A stretch of 64,000 nt of DNA, from the NCBI GenBank assembly GCA_944990035.1, contig CALYLX010000074.1:297503-361502 (forward strand), in the 5' to 3' direction. The stretch's first letter is position 1. Each line of letters begins with the position of its first letter. Both the position numbers and the translations under genes were made by a program. The DNA comes from Clitopilus passeckerianus. Lineage: Eukaryota; Basidiomycota; Agaricomycetes; Agaricales; Entolomataceae. The notes below the pieces were generated by a model. That model did not search any database. It had not been told where the DNA came from and saw only the letters and a list, made by a program, of their open reading frames with translations. This document shows, piece after piece, positions 11,412 to 21,337 of this stretch.

Positions 11412-12017
11412 CTACCGCCCGGTGAAGATCCCCGGAAGATCCTTCATGTCTAGCACATGGACTCCTGCATCATCCATCTCCTGCTCGACCTCCGATTCGA
11501 TGCGATTTGCTGGAATGATTCCCCCACCATGAAGGACCTCGATCCGATTCCGTGTCGCGTGTCCGCCCCTGATCAAAAGCACCTCATTGCCGCGTGCCAG
11601 CGCAGCCAGGCAGGTGTCCCGAACTGAATAATCACTGTGGAAACCTGCGATGACAATCTCGACGCAGGAGGGTATCATTTCAGCTAAGCATGTTCCAACG
11701 AATGCATTATTCTTCATTTTGTCGACGACGAATTCCCTGTCGGTCGGAGGGAAGATGAGTTGCCACCCCACTGAGCCTGGTTCGTCGGGATCGCCAGTTG
11801 CACCTGTATTGCGCACGTGGACGATAAGAGGTGGAGGTTTGGCATTCCTGGCTTGCTTCAGAATGCATTCGATGTTGCTTCTCACATGAGGAGAGGACTC
11901 GACTCCCATGTCCAGATCTGAAAGCATTGCCGCTTGGATGTCCAGCAGGAGGAGAACTCTCCCCGAAGCTGTAGCAATATCAGATGCAGTCTTGCGATCG
12001 ATATGTGAGGGCGCCAT
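11412..12017 (-). CDS. Isochorismatase-family hydrolase with Ser at the catalytic Cys position
   Basis: One uninterrupted frame of 201 residues starts at ATG 12017. The fold is recognisable from LLLLDIQAAML (general base Asp26), the conserved Lys in DKMKNNAF (Lys102) and the block AGFHSDYSVRDTCLAALARG. In active cysteine hydrolases of this superfamily the third triad residue is a Cys in S/T-D-Y-C-V. Here the codon is TCA, Ser131. Another Cys (136) follows five residues later. The protein may therefore be non-catalytic or use an unusual nucleophile; this is inference. The substrate is unknown; relatives act on isochorismate, nicotinamide or N-carbamoyl compounds. Its stop codon lies 51 bases before the PIG-X start on the same strand. 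Confidence 0.88.
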   Translation of the reverse strand: MAPSHIDRKTASDIATASGRVLLLLDIQAAMLSDLDMGVESSPHVRSNIECILKQARNAKPPPLIVHVRNTGATGDPDEPGSVGWQLIFPPTDREFVVDKMKNNAFVGTCLAEMIPSCVEIVIAGFHSDYSVRDTCLAALARGNEVLLIRGGHATRNRIEVLHGGGIIPANRIESEVEQEMDDAGVHVLDMKDLPGIFTGR

Positions 12018-13275
12018 GCGGTTTGGATGGTGCTGTAAGGATTATTAGATGATGGACCTAGTGGTGGATGAGCACAGAACGATGTTCTGCTCAAATTCAG
12101 GAAGGGGAGAAAATGCGGTGGGGGGGAAAGAACTTTCAAACCAAAAAGCAAAATTTCAGATATCGAATCGGGATAAAGCTCCAGACTTGCGGTTTGCAGG
12201 AGGATCAGGAATAAAAGGCAGCCAGGTTTTCGAAAGCGGATCAGCTCTCCGCTAAGTATTTGAGCAGCCACGTGGAAGGACACAAGAGTTCATGTGCCAA
12301 TATTTGACAGGGTTAGACCTGATGGCATCAATTATTCGTGTAGCTTGCCTGTTGGTTCCCCAGCCTCACTGGAAGGTGTCCGAGGCTGTGAGGACGGTTG
12401 CGACCCAGAGCCAGGAAATAGAGACCTCGACAGAGCTAGAACATAGGAAAGCGAATCGAAAACCAGGTCATGACTCATGAGTAAGATCCTACATAATTAC
12501 CGAAACGCATTAAAGTTGATTGACTGATGGTGAATACCGCAGATGGAAAAATATGACAGTTGCCACCAATAAACGTGTGGAAAGAAATGACGCACTTAAA
12601 TTGGTGCAGAATGCGGCCGATCGATAAGGATCTCCGCCTCCCGTGGGCCTGCAGAAATAATGGATGCATAGATGAATTGCGAGTGGTATGACCGTATGAG
12701 AGGAGCTTTTCTCCAAGAATTATTCCGAACCACGCGGATTAGAAGCAAAGAACAATGCAGAAGCTAGTATAGACTTAAAATAACAGGCAGTTGTTCAATG
12801 AATTTGTGTGAATATTGAATCACATTCACAAGCCAACTCCATTTCGACCGCAATTTGCCTCGTTGACTTGTGCTTGGAATCGGTACCTGTCAGGAGGTGC
12901 CTACATTCATACGTTATTTGTTGCTTCTGTAGACTTGACCCTCAGAGGTCAGTGCAAATCCTAAGAGACACTAGGAGAAGTGGTGTTCAGGACAGCTGGA
13001 CGCAGATGTGGACATCGTTGAAATTCAGAAACTCAATGTTCAGGGTTTATATTCGAAGAATTAGTCCCCCAATTCTGTTTTTATTCTGGCCCTCTCTCTA
13101 TATACTGTGATGTCATTCCACCCGCCTAGAAAGACGAGGTGACGTCGGGCACGAGGTAAAGTACAGAGGATTTGCCACATGAAACGTGAAGGTCATGCGG
13201 GGGTAGCAAGTCTGGATTCGAAATTCAAGATTCAGCATCAAACTCAGCGAAAGAATTCGAGGGAGGAACATTGAG
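12018..13275. other. Intergenic region without supported genes
   Basis: About 1.26 kb with only short frames lacking family motifs. The interval includes the isochorismatase promoter near 12018-12150. A TATATA motif occurs at about 13096. Nothing else could be supported. Confidence 0.4.
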
Positions 13276-14286
13276 TTAAGCTTTGCATTGTTTCTTATGC
13301 CGAGGCCAATCTAAGTTCTGGCATCGTCTCCCTATACCAGGCCGACAGTACTTCGTATTCTTGCATCTTCCGCACTGCGATAACTTGGCGTCGTCTCTGC
13401 CAAAAAGTTTACAGCATGCATCGCTTTTTGCAGCTCTCCGCTTATCCTCTTTTGCCAGAGCTGCAGTAAGACCCGGATCCCTCCCTCTCTTGACAATTTT
13501 ACGAACGGTCCAGCCATCGGTATCCGCGATGTCAACATTTCCGCCATGAGAGAGGAACCACTCAAAAGCAGTCCTTGCTCGTCCAAGCAATGCTTGGTCC
13601 GTTCTTGTCCAGATCTGAGCAATTTCTTGAGCAAGGATGCATCCGTACCTATTCCGGTGGTTCATATCACCTCCGGCATCTTACAGCATTTGCGCATACT
13701 CGAGGTCGAAACCGGGCTTCGTGCTGACTGCATGAGACAAAGCTGTAGTTCCAGAGAGATCAGCCCCGTCTGCAGGAACTTTGGCTTCGTCAATGAGGTA
13801 CCGTGCAATGGCGAGATACTGCTGTCTCTGAGTAGAGTATATGATCATAAAGTGACCCAGGAGGTTGTAAATGGGGACTTTTGTCGGGCCCCATCGCATG
13901 TCATAGAGCTCCTTGACAGCGCCTGCGTGGGCCTTTGCACGTTGGTCTTCACTCTCAGGTTCCTTCCCTCCGCATCGAATCATGATGCGAAGTTCGAAGT
14001 CGGTCTGAAGGATCTCTACCGGTATGCCTTTGTAAAGCAGCCTTCCGTATCCGTCTAAGTCGCGAGATGGTTCCATGCATTCGGAGATGCAGTAGGTTCG
14101 CGGCCTCTGAGACTCCATCCCTTTCAGCATGTCATTGCTCTTCATCAGTTCAGAGAGATCTGTGGGAGCTCCGTGAGCGAGCGGAACATGGTATGAAGTT
14201 TGTGCGAGTTATTCGTACCGTCCTCGATTAGGATTGTCGTGCGCTCGTGTGATGACATCCATCGCTACTCTAATTCTGGCATCCAT
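13276..14286 (-). CDS. Ankyrin-like protein with C-terminal MYND zinc finger, interrupted by one stop codon
   Basis: The C-terminus has a MYND finger: C-C-x-L-F, then C-x-x-C, Y-C, and the RCQNLDWPRHKKQCK end, ending at TAA 13276-13278. Upstream, the helices ARYLIDEAKVPADGADLSGTTALSHAV and GNVDIADTDGWTVRK resemble ankyrin repeats. This domain pair is common in basidiomycetes. The frame is continuous from about 14205 to 13276 except for TAA at 13681-13683, where relatives have L-Y-D-A-G-G-D. A GTAAGA donor overlaps the stop, but the only nearby acceptor would make a 36-base intron and delete conserved sequence. The 5' exon is uncertain; ATG at 14286 (MDARIRVAMDVI) is a candidate. MYND fingers bind proline-rich peptides; the cellular role is unknown. 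Confidence 0.65.
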
Positions 14287-14699
14287 GGTAGATTCGGGGG
14301 CTGTCTAAGCAGTGTTTTCTTTTTTGGGAAAGTGAAGATTGTTGTTGGCAAGAAACTCCGAAGAAACGTGCTACCAGATCAGTGCCAGTGCAGGCGTCCT
14401 TTGGAGTCACGTGGACGCGTTTTGCTGCGAAATCCGAATCAGATATCGCTCAATACGGCTCAGAGTTGCTTCAGCCATACCTCAGTCGTCTAGGAATCGT
14501 TAGTAGCTGTTGTTAAGTCGGATAAAGAATCGGACGGCGTATTTTACAAGTCGATATCGAAGCACGGGTGCTGAATCGAGGACATTGCGAGCCAAAAAAC
14601 CATAGATTGATCGCCGAGACCACTTGTACAATCGATATGCGAGCCAACGCGAAAGCAAGTCTAATAATCGAGTAATAATACACATCCTGACATGAACAA

Positions 14700-15591
14700 T
14701 TATGATGATACAAGTTCTTTAAATTCACCGCTGTCTATCATCTCTTGGACAATATCTAGACCGCCGACTAGTTCACCCTTGACAATCAGCTGAGGGAAGG
14801 TTGGCCAGTCGTTTAGCACCTTAAGGCCTATGGAAAAAAGTGAGAAAAATATAGCACGAAAAGGGGATATACTCGCCTTGGCGAACATTCTCATCCTGAA
14901 GAATATCAAAGGACGAGAACTCTACGCTGTTATCTCTCAGCAAGCCGACGATCTTGCGCGAGAATCCGCATCGAGGTGCATCGGGGTTGCCCTTCATGAA
15001 AAGAACGACAGTAGACTGGTTCATCAGTTTTTGCATTCTCGCGTTGAGTTCCTCTTCGGTCTCCTCCTTCTCTGGGAGATCCATTGTAAGCGCAACTTCT
15101 GAAGGGGCAGCGGGAGCTTTGTCAGTCTTGGACTGTGGCGGTCGGTGCCCGGGCGATCTGCCATAGGTATCGACAGTTTTAGTGAGCTTGGCGGCGTCCG
15201 CTCCTATTATTTTATCCAGAAGTGTATGTCCCTGCGACACTATCAACAAAAGATGAGGGAGGAAGGAGAACGTTGCTGACCCGAAGAAGGATGAACATGG
15301 GAACTGACTCCACATCGAACGACTCCGTGATTTCCTCCTGTCCTTCGGCCTCAACCTGTACACTTCTTTCAAACGACCATTTTTCTTTTCAGAAGAAACA
15401 CACCATACGTTCAAGAAGAGCAGCGAAGGGTATTTCTTGGCCAGCTCGGCCACTACCTCGTTCATTTGCTTGCATGGCTCCGCAAAATCTGCCCAGAAAT
15501 TTATCAGCGAGATACGGTTCAAGTCTTTAGATAGCAAGGCTTGAAAGTGTTCAGATGAGGTGATATCGACGAGGTTCTGTTCCGCCGCCAT
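14700..15591 (-). CDS. GRX4: Monothiol glutaredoxin of the Grx3/Grx4 (PICOT) type
   Basis: Four exons on the minus strand, 15591-15409, 15355-15281, 15231-14877 and 14827-14700, give 246 residues, close to yeast Grx4 (244). The N-terminal thioredoxin-like domain has [11 protein letters not shown]. The C-terminal glutaredoxin domain has the monothiol active site PRCGFSRKI, then the [19 protein letters not shown] glutathione-binding strand. Such proteins bind a [2Fe-2S] cluster and glutathione as dimers. They relay iron status to transcription factors and deliver iron in the cytosol and nucleus. The last intron starts with GC (CAAG|GCGAGT at 14876) and ends at CATAG; this GC-AG intron is required for the frame. 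The ATG at 15591 is the first in frame. Confidence 0.93.
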
Positions 15592-16893
15592 TAGATTGAG
15601 ACGAGTTGCTCGAGGATGTAGAAAATGATGAGTAAGACGCAATCAGCCACTGCCAGCAAAGCCGTTATCGGATAAGATTTCACAAAGATGTCGCAACCGG
15701 TTTCCGGATCTATCCGGTTATACAGGCCTTACCCGATACGGGCCGGGCTTGCCAGTGGACGCGTTCGAATCCCTGAGCTTGCCCTGAATGTTTGAACGCC
15801 CAGAAAGTGAAGCCAGTTACCCCATTGCTTCTGGAAGAAGTATAATAGATATGGTCCCGAATGGTACGGGTCGGATTTATACTTCGAGCGTCAACTTCTT
15901 CGTCGAAGGACGAAAAGCCTCTGAGTTAGCAGCTAGGTACAGTATCATGAGAAAGTCGAATGTCAGAAATATCCAATATCCATCGTGCTTGATACACACA
16001 AAGGAGGTTTGTCTCCGGACACTCATAGGCTCTTAGTAAAATTCCCTTCGGCCTGGGTGGATCACTACCTTCTTTGGCAAAAAACATGAAGAGAAAGTTG
16101 GTTACCAGGTACTCGAAATTAGCGCTAGACCTTCTAAGGTCTCATTGCATGACGAAGTCCCCCCGATGACGGTCGGCTATTCGACACCTTCAGCCGTGTG
16201 GACAACGAGATCCTGGTTACTGGGATCGCTAGCTGGCAGTTTGGCAGGCAACTAAAGTTCATCCCGAGTTCAACCCAGGGTCACTGGTGTGTCCCTTTCA
16301 CTTCCTTGGCCAACTAAGACCGCCAAAAGGCTGAGAATTTCTGCCTTATTTGGCGTCAGGGCGTTGGCCAGACTCAACCACGTTTTTGAATTTGAAGGAT
16401 GTCTTCCACGAGAATGTTCTTAGAATCGTATGAAGCGCAGGGTAGAATAAATCCGTTTGTCTTCACGGTTCGGAATTGAGTTGGTGGACGTAATTGAGCG
16501 TTTCCCTCGGGCTCGACCTCGACTCTGGGCGTAGTTAAGAGACTTAGGCCACCGGGCCGCTATTCCATCCGCCGGTTGCAGATATATCTCGGTCGTCAAG
16601 TGCTGGCAAACTCAATTCAACCTAAAGGTGACGTCGAGTCTACCAACTGCATCCGCTTTATAGGGGCCTCAAGATATCTAGGGTATCCACGGCAGGCAAG
16701 GGGAATGTATTGAGGGTTCAGTTTGCCTTCCAGATCTCATGGCAGTGTGGCCGCAAAGAATAGAATAAGACATCCAGAGGACGAATGTATTTCCTTTCCC
16801 ACCCGATGCAATTCTAAATGGCCACGTTATGACATCGGTTGGTATATTACTGCTGAACTAATTACCATTGCTCTGAACCGTGTCTTCTCGAGC
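15592..16893. other. Intergenic region, no supported gene
   Basis: About 1.3 kb with only short frames in mixed phases. The proximal 100 bases are the glutaredoxin promoter and leader. The distal end contains the Ku70 3' UTR. No RNA gene or repeat could be supported. Confidence 0.4.
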
Positions 16894-19834
16894 TTAATGA
16901 GTGGAGAACCAGTCAGTAGCCCGGTCCACGAGATCATCCTTGCGCCCCGAGACGGAGAGTCCCTTCGACTTGAGGAAGGCCTGGAGGTGGAGATAAGCAA
17001 CAGACCAAATATCGAGAAACACAGTCCCACCTTAAGTTCAGGGACTCGTAGCTTTAGCGAACACGGCGAGAGATCAGGTGGAGTCACAAGGAGTACAGAA
17101 TCAGCCAGACTCACTTTGCCAAGATCTCCTCCCTCATACAAACTCTGGACTTCATCATCGTCCACACTGTCTGGCTCAGCCTCCTGATGTTCATCATCAG
17201 AGATAACGCGTTCGTTTGGATTTACCGTGACTACTAACCGCCTTGCGTTTAGTTCCCGCTGCAGCCTTTGAAGGCTTCTCTGGAGCGGCATCCACGACGT
17301 CCGCATTTTCGTCTCTCATGAGGGCATCCTTCCACGCCTCCATCAGAGCGCCTGCTCGCTATGCCGTAAATGGGGGGTTACTAAACAAACAACGACTAAA
17401 CAAGAAAATACGAGGTACCTTGTGTATCATCTCCTCTTTCGGCAGAGTCAAGTCCTCGAAAGCATCTGGATCAAACTGCTCTCGGAAAGCGCTTGCCTCG
17501 AGCTGAGCATTGTGATATGCCAGCGCTATATGCAAAAGCACGTGAAATAACCTTTTAAGAAATCCATCCCGTCCATGAGGATATTTCTTACCAGGGTTTG
17601 GATGAGAGTCGGGCGGATAAGCTCCGTTCTTAATGGATAGTTTGTCTATCCAGGCACGGGCCGCATCCTTGAGTTCGTCCGACGCTGCGTGAATTAGCCT
17701 TGGAAAGTATGGGCTTTACGTTGAGTGCATACCTCGGGCACCCTTGTCAACGCCAGCACTGCGGACATCGTCGGCGAACGGTAAAGGGACGAGGTGGAAG
17801 CCGGGCGGGTCAATCACGAAACCCGAATCGTCGGTTTTCTCTTCCTGAATTATGGGGGAGCCGCATGTGGACGACTACATGTTATTTGGTAAATCACCAA
17901 CCTGTGGTAATAGAGCGCAAAATGTCGGGGATGCATTACGCCTAGTTAGGGCGAGCACAAGACCAAATTTCTTCTTTTTAACCAACGATTTGAGGAGGGC
18001 GTTAAAAGTACGCTTGCTGCCTGAGAAAGTCTGGAGAAATAGTTAGTGAGCTTCCTGTGAAGAAACACGCGTCATCCGGACCATCTCGTCAGGATAGATG
18101 AACATTGAATGCTTAATGTTATCTTCAAACGCGAGTTCATTCTTGTCCTTGAAGCCCAGGAGCTTAATCCCTAACAAAGACGTCGATCACCTATCAGGGG
18201 CTCCTTCTGACGCGCTTACCTGGTTGTAGCCCCAATGTCCTGAATGATCGGATGTCTTCAGCTGAATAGAAAGGCTGGTTACAAGTGAGAATCCAAATTC
18301 AAGCGAACCAACTCGAACACACCTTCTGACCGACTTTCACTTGACGAATGCTGGTTACCCCTTCCTCGTCGGTCGGGTCCTCTTTCAGCGGGACACCGAG
18401 AGATCCGCCGTATACCGCATGCGAGGAGGGCACCTCGGCCTGTCTTGCCTTGGAAAAGGTTAGATTGACAGATTGTGCATCAAGGGAGCCATTGATCCCA
18501 CCTCGTCAACGTAGACCGTGCGGGACGACGCGACCTCCATTCTATCCCCGAGGTCAACGAAGTACTTGTAGGAACCCTTCTTTTGCTCGGTTATGAGGCC
18601 GTAGCTGAGAAAAGCGTCGCATTCAGCCCCAAATGGGTGAAGGATGAACTAAGAATCACCCTTTGATGCCAATCGTGAAGCCCTCCCCTAGTTTAAGAGG
18701 AATGCTGAATTGAGCACGCTTTGGGATTTCCCGAAATCTCATTTGAGCAAGGAGATCTTCAACACGAGCAATGGAGATCGACTCTGGTAAGACTGATGGG
18801 TTAGAAGCATCCATCTCATCCTCGTCTACGACATTGTTGGGAAGCAATACAGCCTGTGAAGCTATCAGGACATGTCTGTTGTCGAAAATGCACGCGCTTA
18901 CGGAGTAGAAGGCGGAAACATCAAAAGGCTTTTCGTCAGTCATGATGAAGAAAGGTTCGAGGTTAACCCCAGCTTGGGAAAGGTCCTATTCAAGGTTATT
19001 GACGTCTTGCTGTTTGGGGAGGCACTTACGATCAGAGTGGTTCTTGCAGAGGTAATGAGTTGTTTGCTGCCAGCTCCGGGGTGTGGGTTGTCCTCATCTG
19101 TAATAAGGAAGACTCGCTTTGTCGCAGTCTTGGGTGCACTGACAGAGAGCCCATGAGAAGAAGGCTCATCTCGTGATATCATACCAACCTATCTCGCATC
19201 ACCCAGTTGCAGCTAGTAAATACATCGCCCATTGGCACTCGTTTCCCCTGCAGTGGTGGAAACTCTTTTCGGAGAGCAGTCGGATCCTCCCTGAAATCTG
19301 AGAGACGATTGCATTAGTATGGTTCAAAACGAGTGGCACAACCATACCTTCAAGAAGCTGCATGATCTCTTTAACTTTAGGTGCACTGAGAGGAGCAATC
19401 TGCTGATAAATGAAGGTATTCTTCTTGATTTCGGAACCTTGCTCTCTCGTCAGCTCGCTTTTCCTAGTCTATAGTTTGTTAGGCACCGTGATGGGATTAC
19501 GGGTTTCTGAAAATACCGTATTAAAGAGTAAGATTCCAGCGGAGTCATTGGGCCCAACAATAATCTTCTTCTTCTGTATTTGCATCGCGGCCTGCAATGC
19601 AGTGAACAGATGACATGTTTGCGCATCTTCGTAGTTTGGATCCTCCCGAAGTTCTTGCATTGACTCAGAACAGTCGATACAGAACAGAACAACATCTTTC
19701 TTCCCTTCAAACATCTGGAGAATTCAGTCATTCTCTGTTGAAGGATACTTCAGACATCGTGAACTCACTGAAAGGTCCTGCAACTCTTCCTCCTCTTCCT
19801 CGTCGAGGGTGTTCCAGTCATCATATGGCGGCAT
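16894..19834 (-). CDS. KU70: Ku70, DNA end-binding subunit for non-homologous end joining
   Basis: Nineteen exons on the minus strand join in phase to 663 residues: 19834-19769, 19714-19517, 19468-19348, 19297-19189, 19138-19030, 18985-18902, 18853-18660, 18604-18502, 18448-18323, 18274-18220, 18170-18082, 18030-17902, 17844-17733, 17684-17592, 17525-17419, 17358-17239, 17183-17115, 17051-17031 and 16980-16894. An acidic N-terminus precedes the von Willebrand-like domain (VVLFCIDCSESMQE, GILLFNT, RVFLITDEDNPH). The DNA-encircling core includes the block IPKRAQFSIPLKLGEGFTIG and the GSKRTFNALLK region. The C-terminus is a SAP domain split over exons 18 and 19 (LRVPELK, then AFLKSKGLSVSGRKDDLVDR). 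With Ku80 it binds broken ends in the nucleus. Exon 18 is only 21 bases. Confidence 0.96.
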
Positions 19835-20087
19835 AGTTAGAGATTGTGGTCTTCTGCTCAAATAAAGCAAAGTTTAGCTGTGTCAAGCCCAGGCAGCCTC
19901 GATTGTGAAGTTGTTGCTGTTCAGCGGAAAGAAAGCACAAGAGTCAATGACGGTCAGGCTACCGACGGACGCGAACCACGCGCCTGTCACACGCATGACC
20001 CATGCATGTCACGAGAGCGCCATCAATTTATGATTTCAGGCTTGATCTTCGACTTTCTGGCCAACTGATAAAGAGTTCAGGAATTTC
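19835..20087. promoter_or_regulatory. Bidirectional promoter between Ku70 and PP2A activator genes
   Basis: The 253 bases between the two divergent start codons must carry both promoters and leaders. No specific binding site was recognised. Confidence 0.4.
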
Positions 20088-21337
20088 ATGCCTGAAAGAT
20101 TCACGATTCCTCTGAGGGAGGTGACTCTCGCGGAAATAAAGAATCTACAGGGCACACCAGAGCCAAAGATCAAGACGGACCACGATTTGGAACTCTGGAA
20201 AACAACCCAATCATACCAGGACTTCGCGATTTTCTTGCGTCGATTGAACGAAGCCGTCGTGGGGCTCTTTCTACCATGGGTACCCCCTTCTTTAAGCCCC
20301 GTGGGTCTTTAGCTTTAAGGGGCTACAACGCAAATTCTAAGCTCTGATGCCCAGTCTATCCAAAAAACAGTGCAAATGTTAGATATATTAGATGCGCTGG
20401 TGGATGAAATCCCGGCCCAAGCTACGCCACAGCGTTTTGGGAACCTCGCCTTTCGAACCTGGGGAGCCCGTTTCGAAGAGGTTTGGTAATTTCTCATATT
20501 CGATCACTACTCGCTAACATGGGTCACCTATTTTTCCAAGAGAATTGATGCGCTGCTGCCCGATCTTCTAGGAAGTGAATTCGATGTAATGCTGCCGCAC
20601 GTTCGGCCGTTACTCATGACCTCCTTTGGTTCATTCACCCGTATGGACTATGGCACGGGGCATGAAACCTCGTTTGCCCTTTTCCTTCTCGTCCTGACAT
20701 TGGGTCGATTTTTCCAACCGGTGCAGGATGAGGAACGTGCAATAGTCCTGATTATCTTTGTTCGCTACCTGCGACTGTGCTGGAAAATCCAAGACACTTA
20801 CCGTCTCGAGCCTGCAGGTAGCCATGGCGTCTGGGGTCTGGACGACTCCTCTTTCTTAGGATATATTTTCGGTAGCGCCCAACTCAGAGGTTTCAATTTC
20901 CATGTTCCCTCAAGGATTGATGCTGACACCCCTTCGTTCCTTTCTAGACCAAACGGAAATAGCTGTGAACGCCATACTACAGCCGTCACTTCCACCGACG
21001 AACCTGTATTTCATGCTGATTGAACGTATACGTCAAGTCAAATACGGGCCGTTTCATGAGCACTCGGCGCAACTTTACTCGATTGCAATGAACGTACCTA
21101 ACTGGAAGAAGGTGAACTCAGGGTTGTTCAAGATGTACGAGGTAGGCGCTCGAGGATTCCCCGAGACAACCGTAGGCATGATCACTAATGTGATATCACG
21201 CAATTTAGGCAGAGGTCCTGGGCAAACGGGTTGTTGTTCAGCACTTGCCTCTTGGGGGTTTATTACAGTGGTCCGAACCTGGTTCGGTTGATGACCCGGC
21301 CAGCCCTGCTCGGTCACAAACATCCTCCGTGGTCTAG
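20088..21337 (+). CDS. Serine/threonine phosphatase 2A activator (PTPA/Rrd family)
   Basis: Five exons, 20088-20300, 20355-20480, 20541-20889, 20948-21141 and 21209-21337, give 336 residues. PTPA proteins are peptidyl-prolyl isomerases that help activate PP2A catalytic subunits in cytosol and nucleus. Conserved blocks are easy to read: IPAQATPQRFGNLAFRTW, the MDYGTGHE loop, RLEPAGSHGVWGLDD and GPFHEHSAQLYSI. KKVNSGLFKMYE follows, then EVLGKRVVVQHLPLG at the end. Donors GTGGGT (20301) and GTTTGG (20481) are unusual but were chosen because they alone keep phase and family spacing. The gene is divergent from Ku70. Whether it is the Rrd1 or Rrd2 paralogue cannot be decided from sequence alone. 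Confidence 0.93.

Noticed and set aside
15760..15775. CGTTCGAATCC, similar to a tRNA B box
   Set aside because: No A box or cloverleaf could be formed from the preceding 80 bases.
19450..19500. Apparent in-frame TAG in Ku70
   Set aside because: It is removed by a normal 48-base intron (GTATTT...CTATAG) that restores the conserved N-T-T-R junction.
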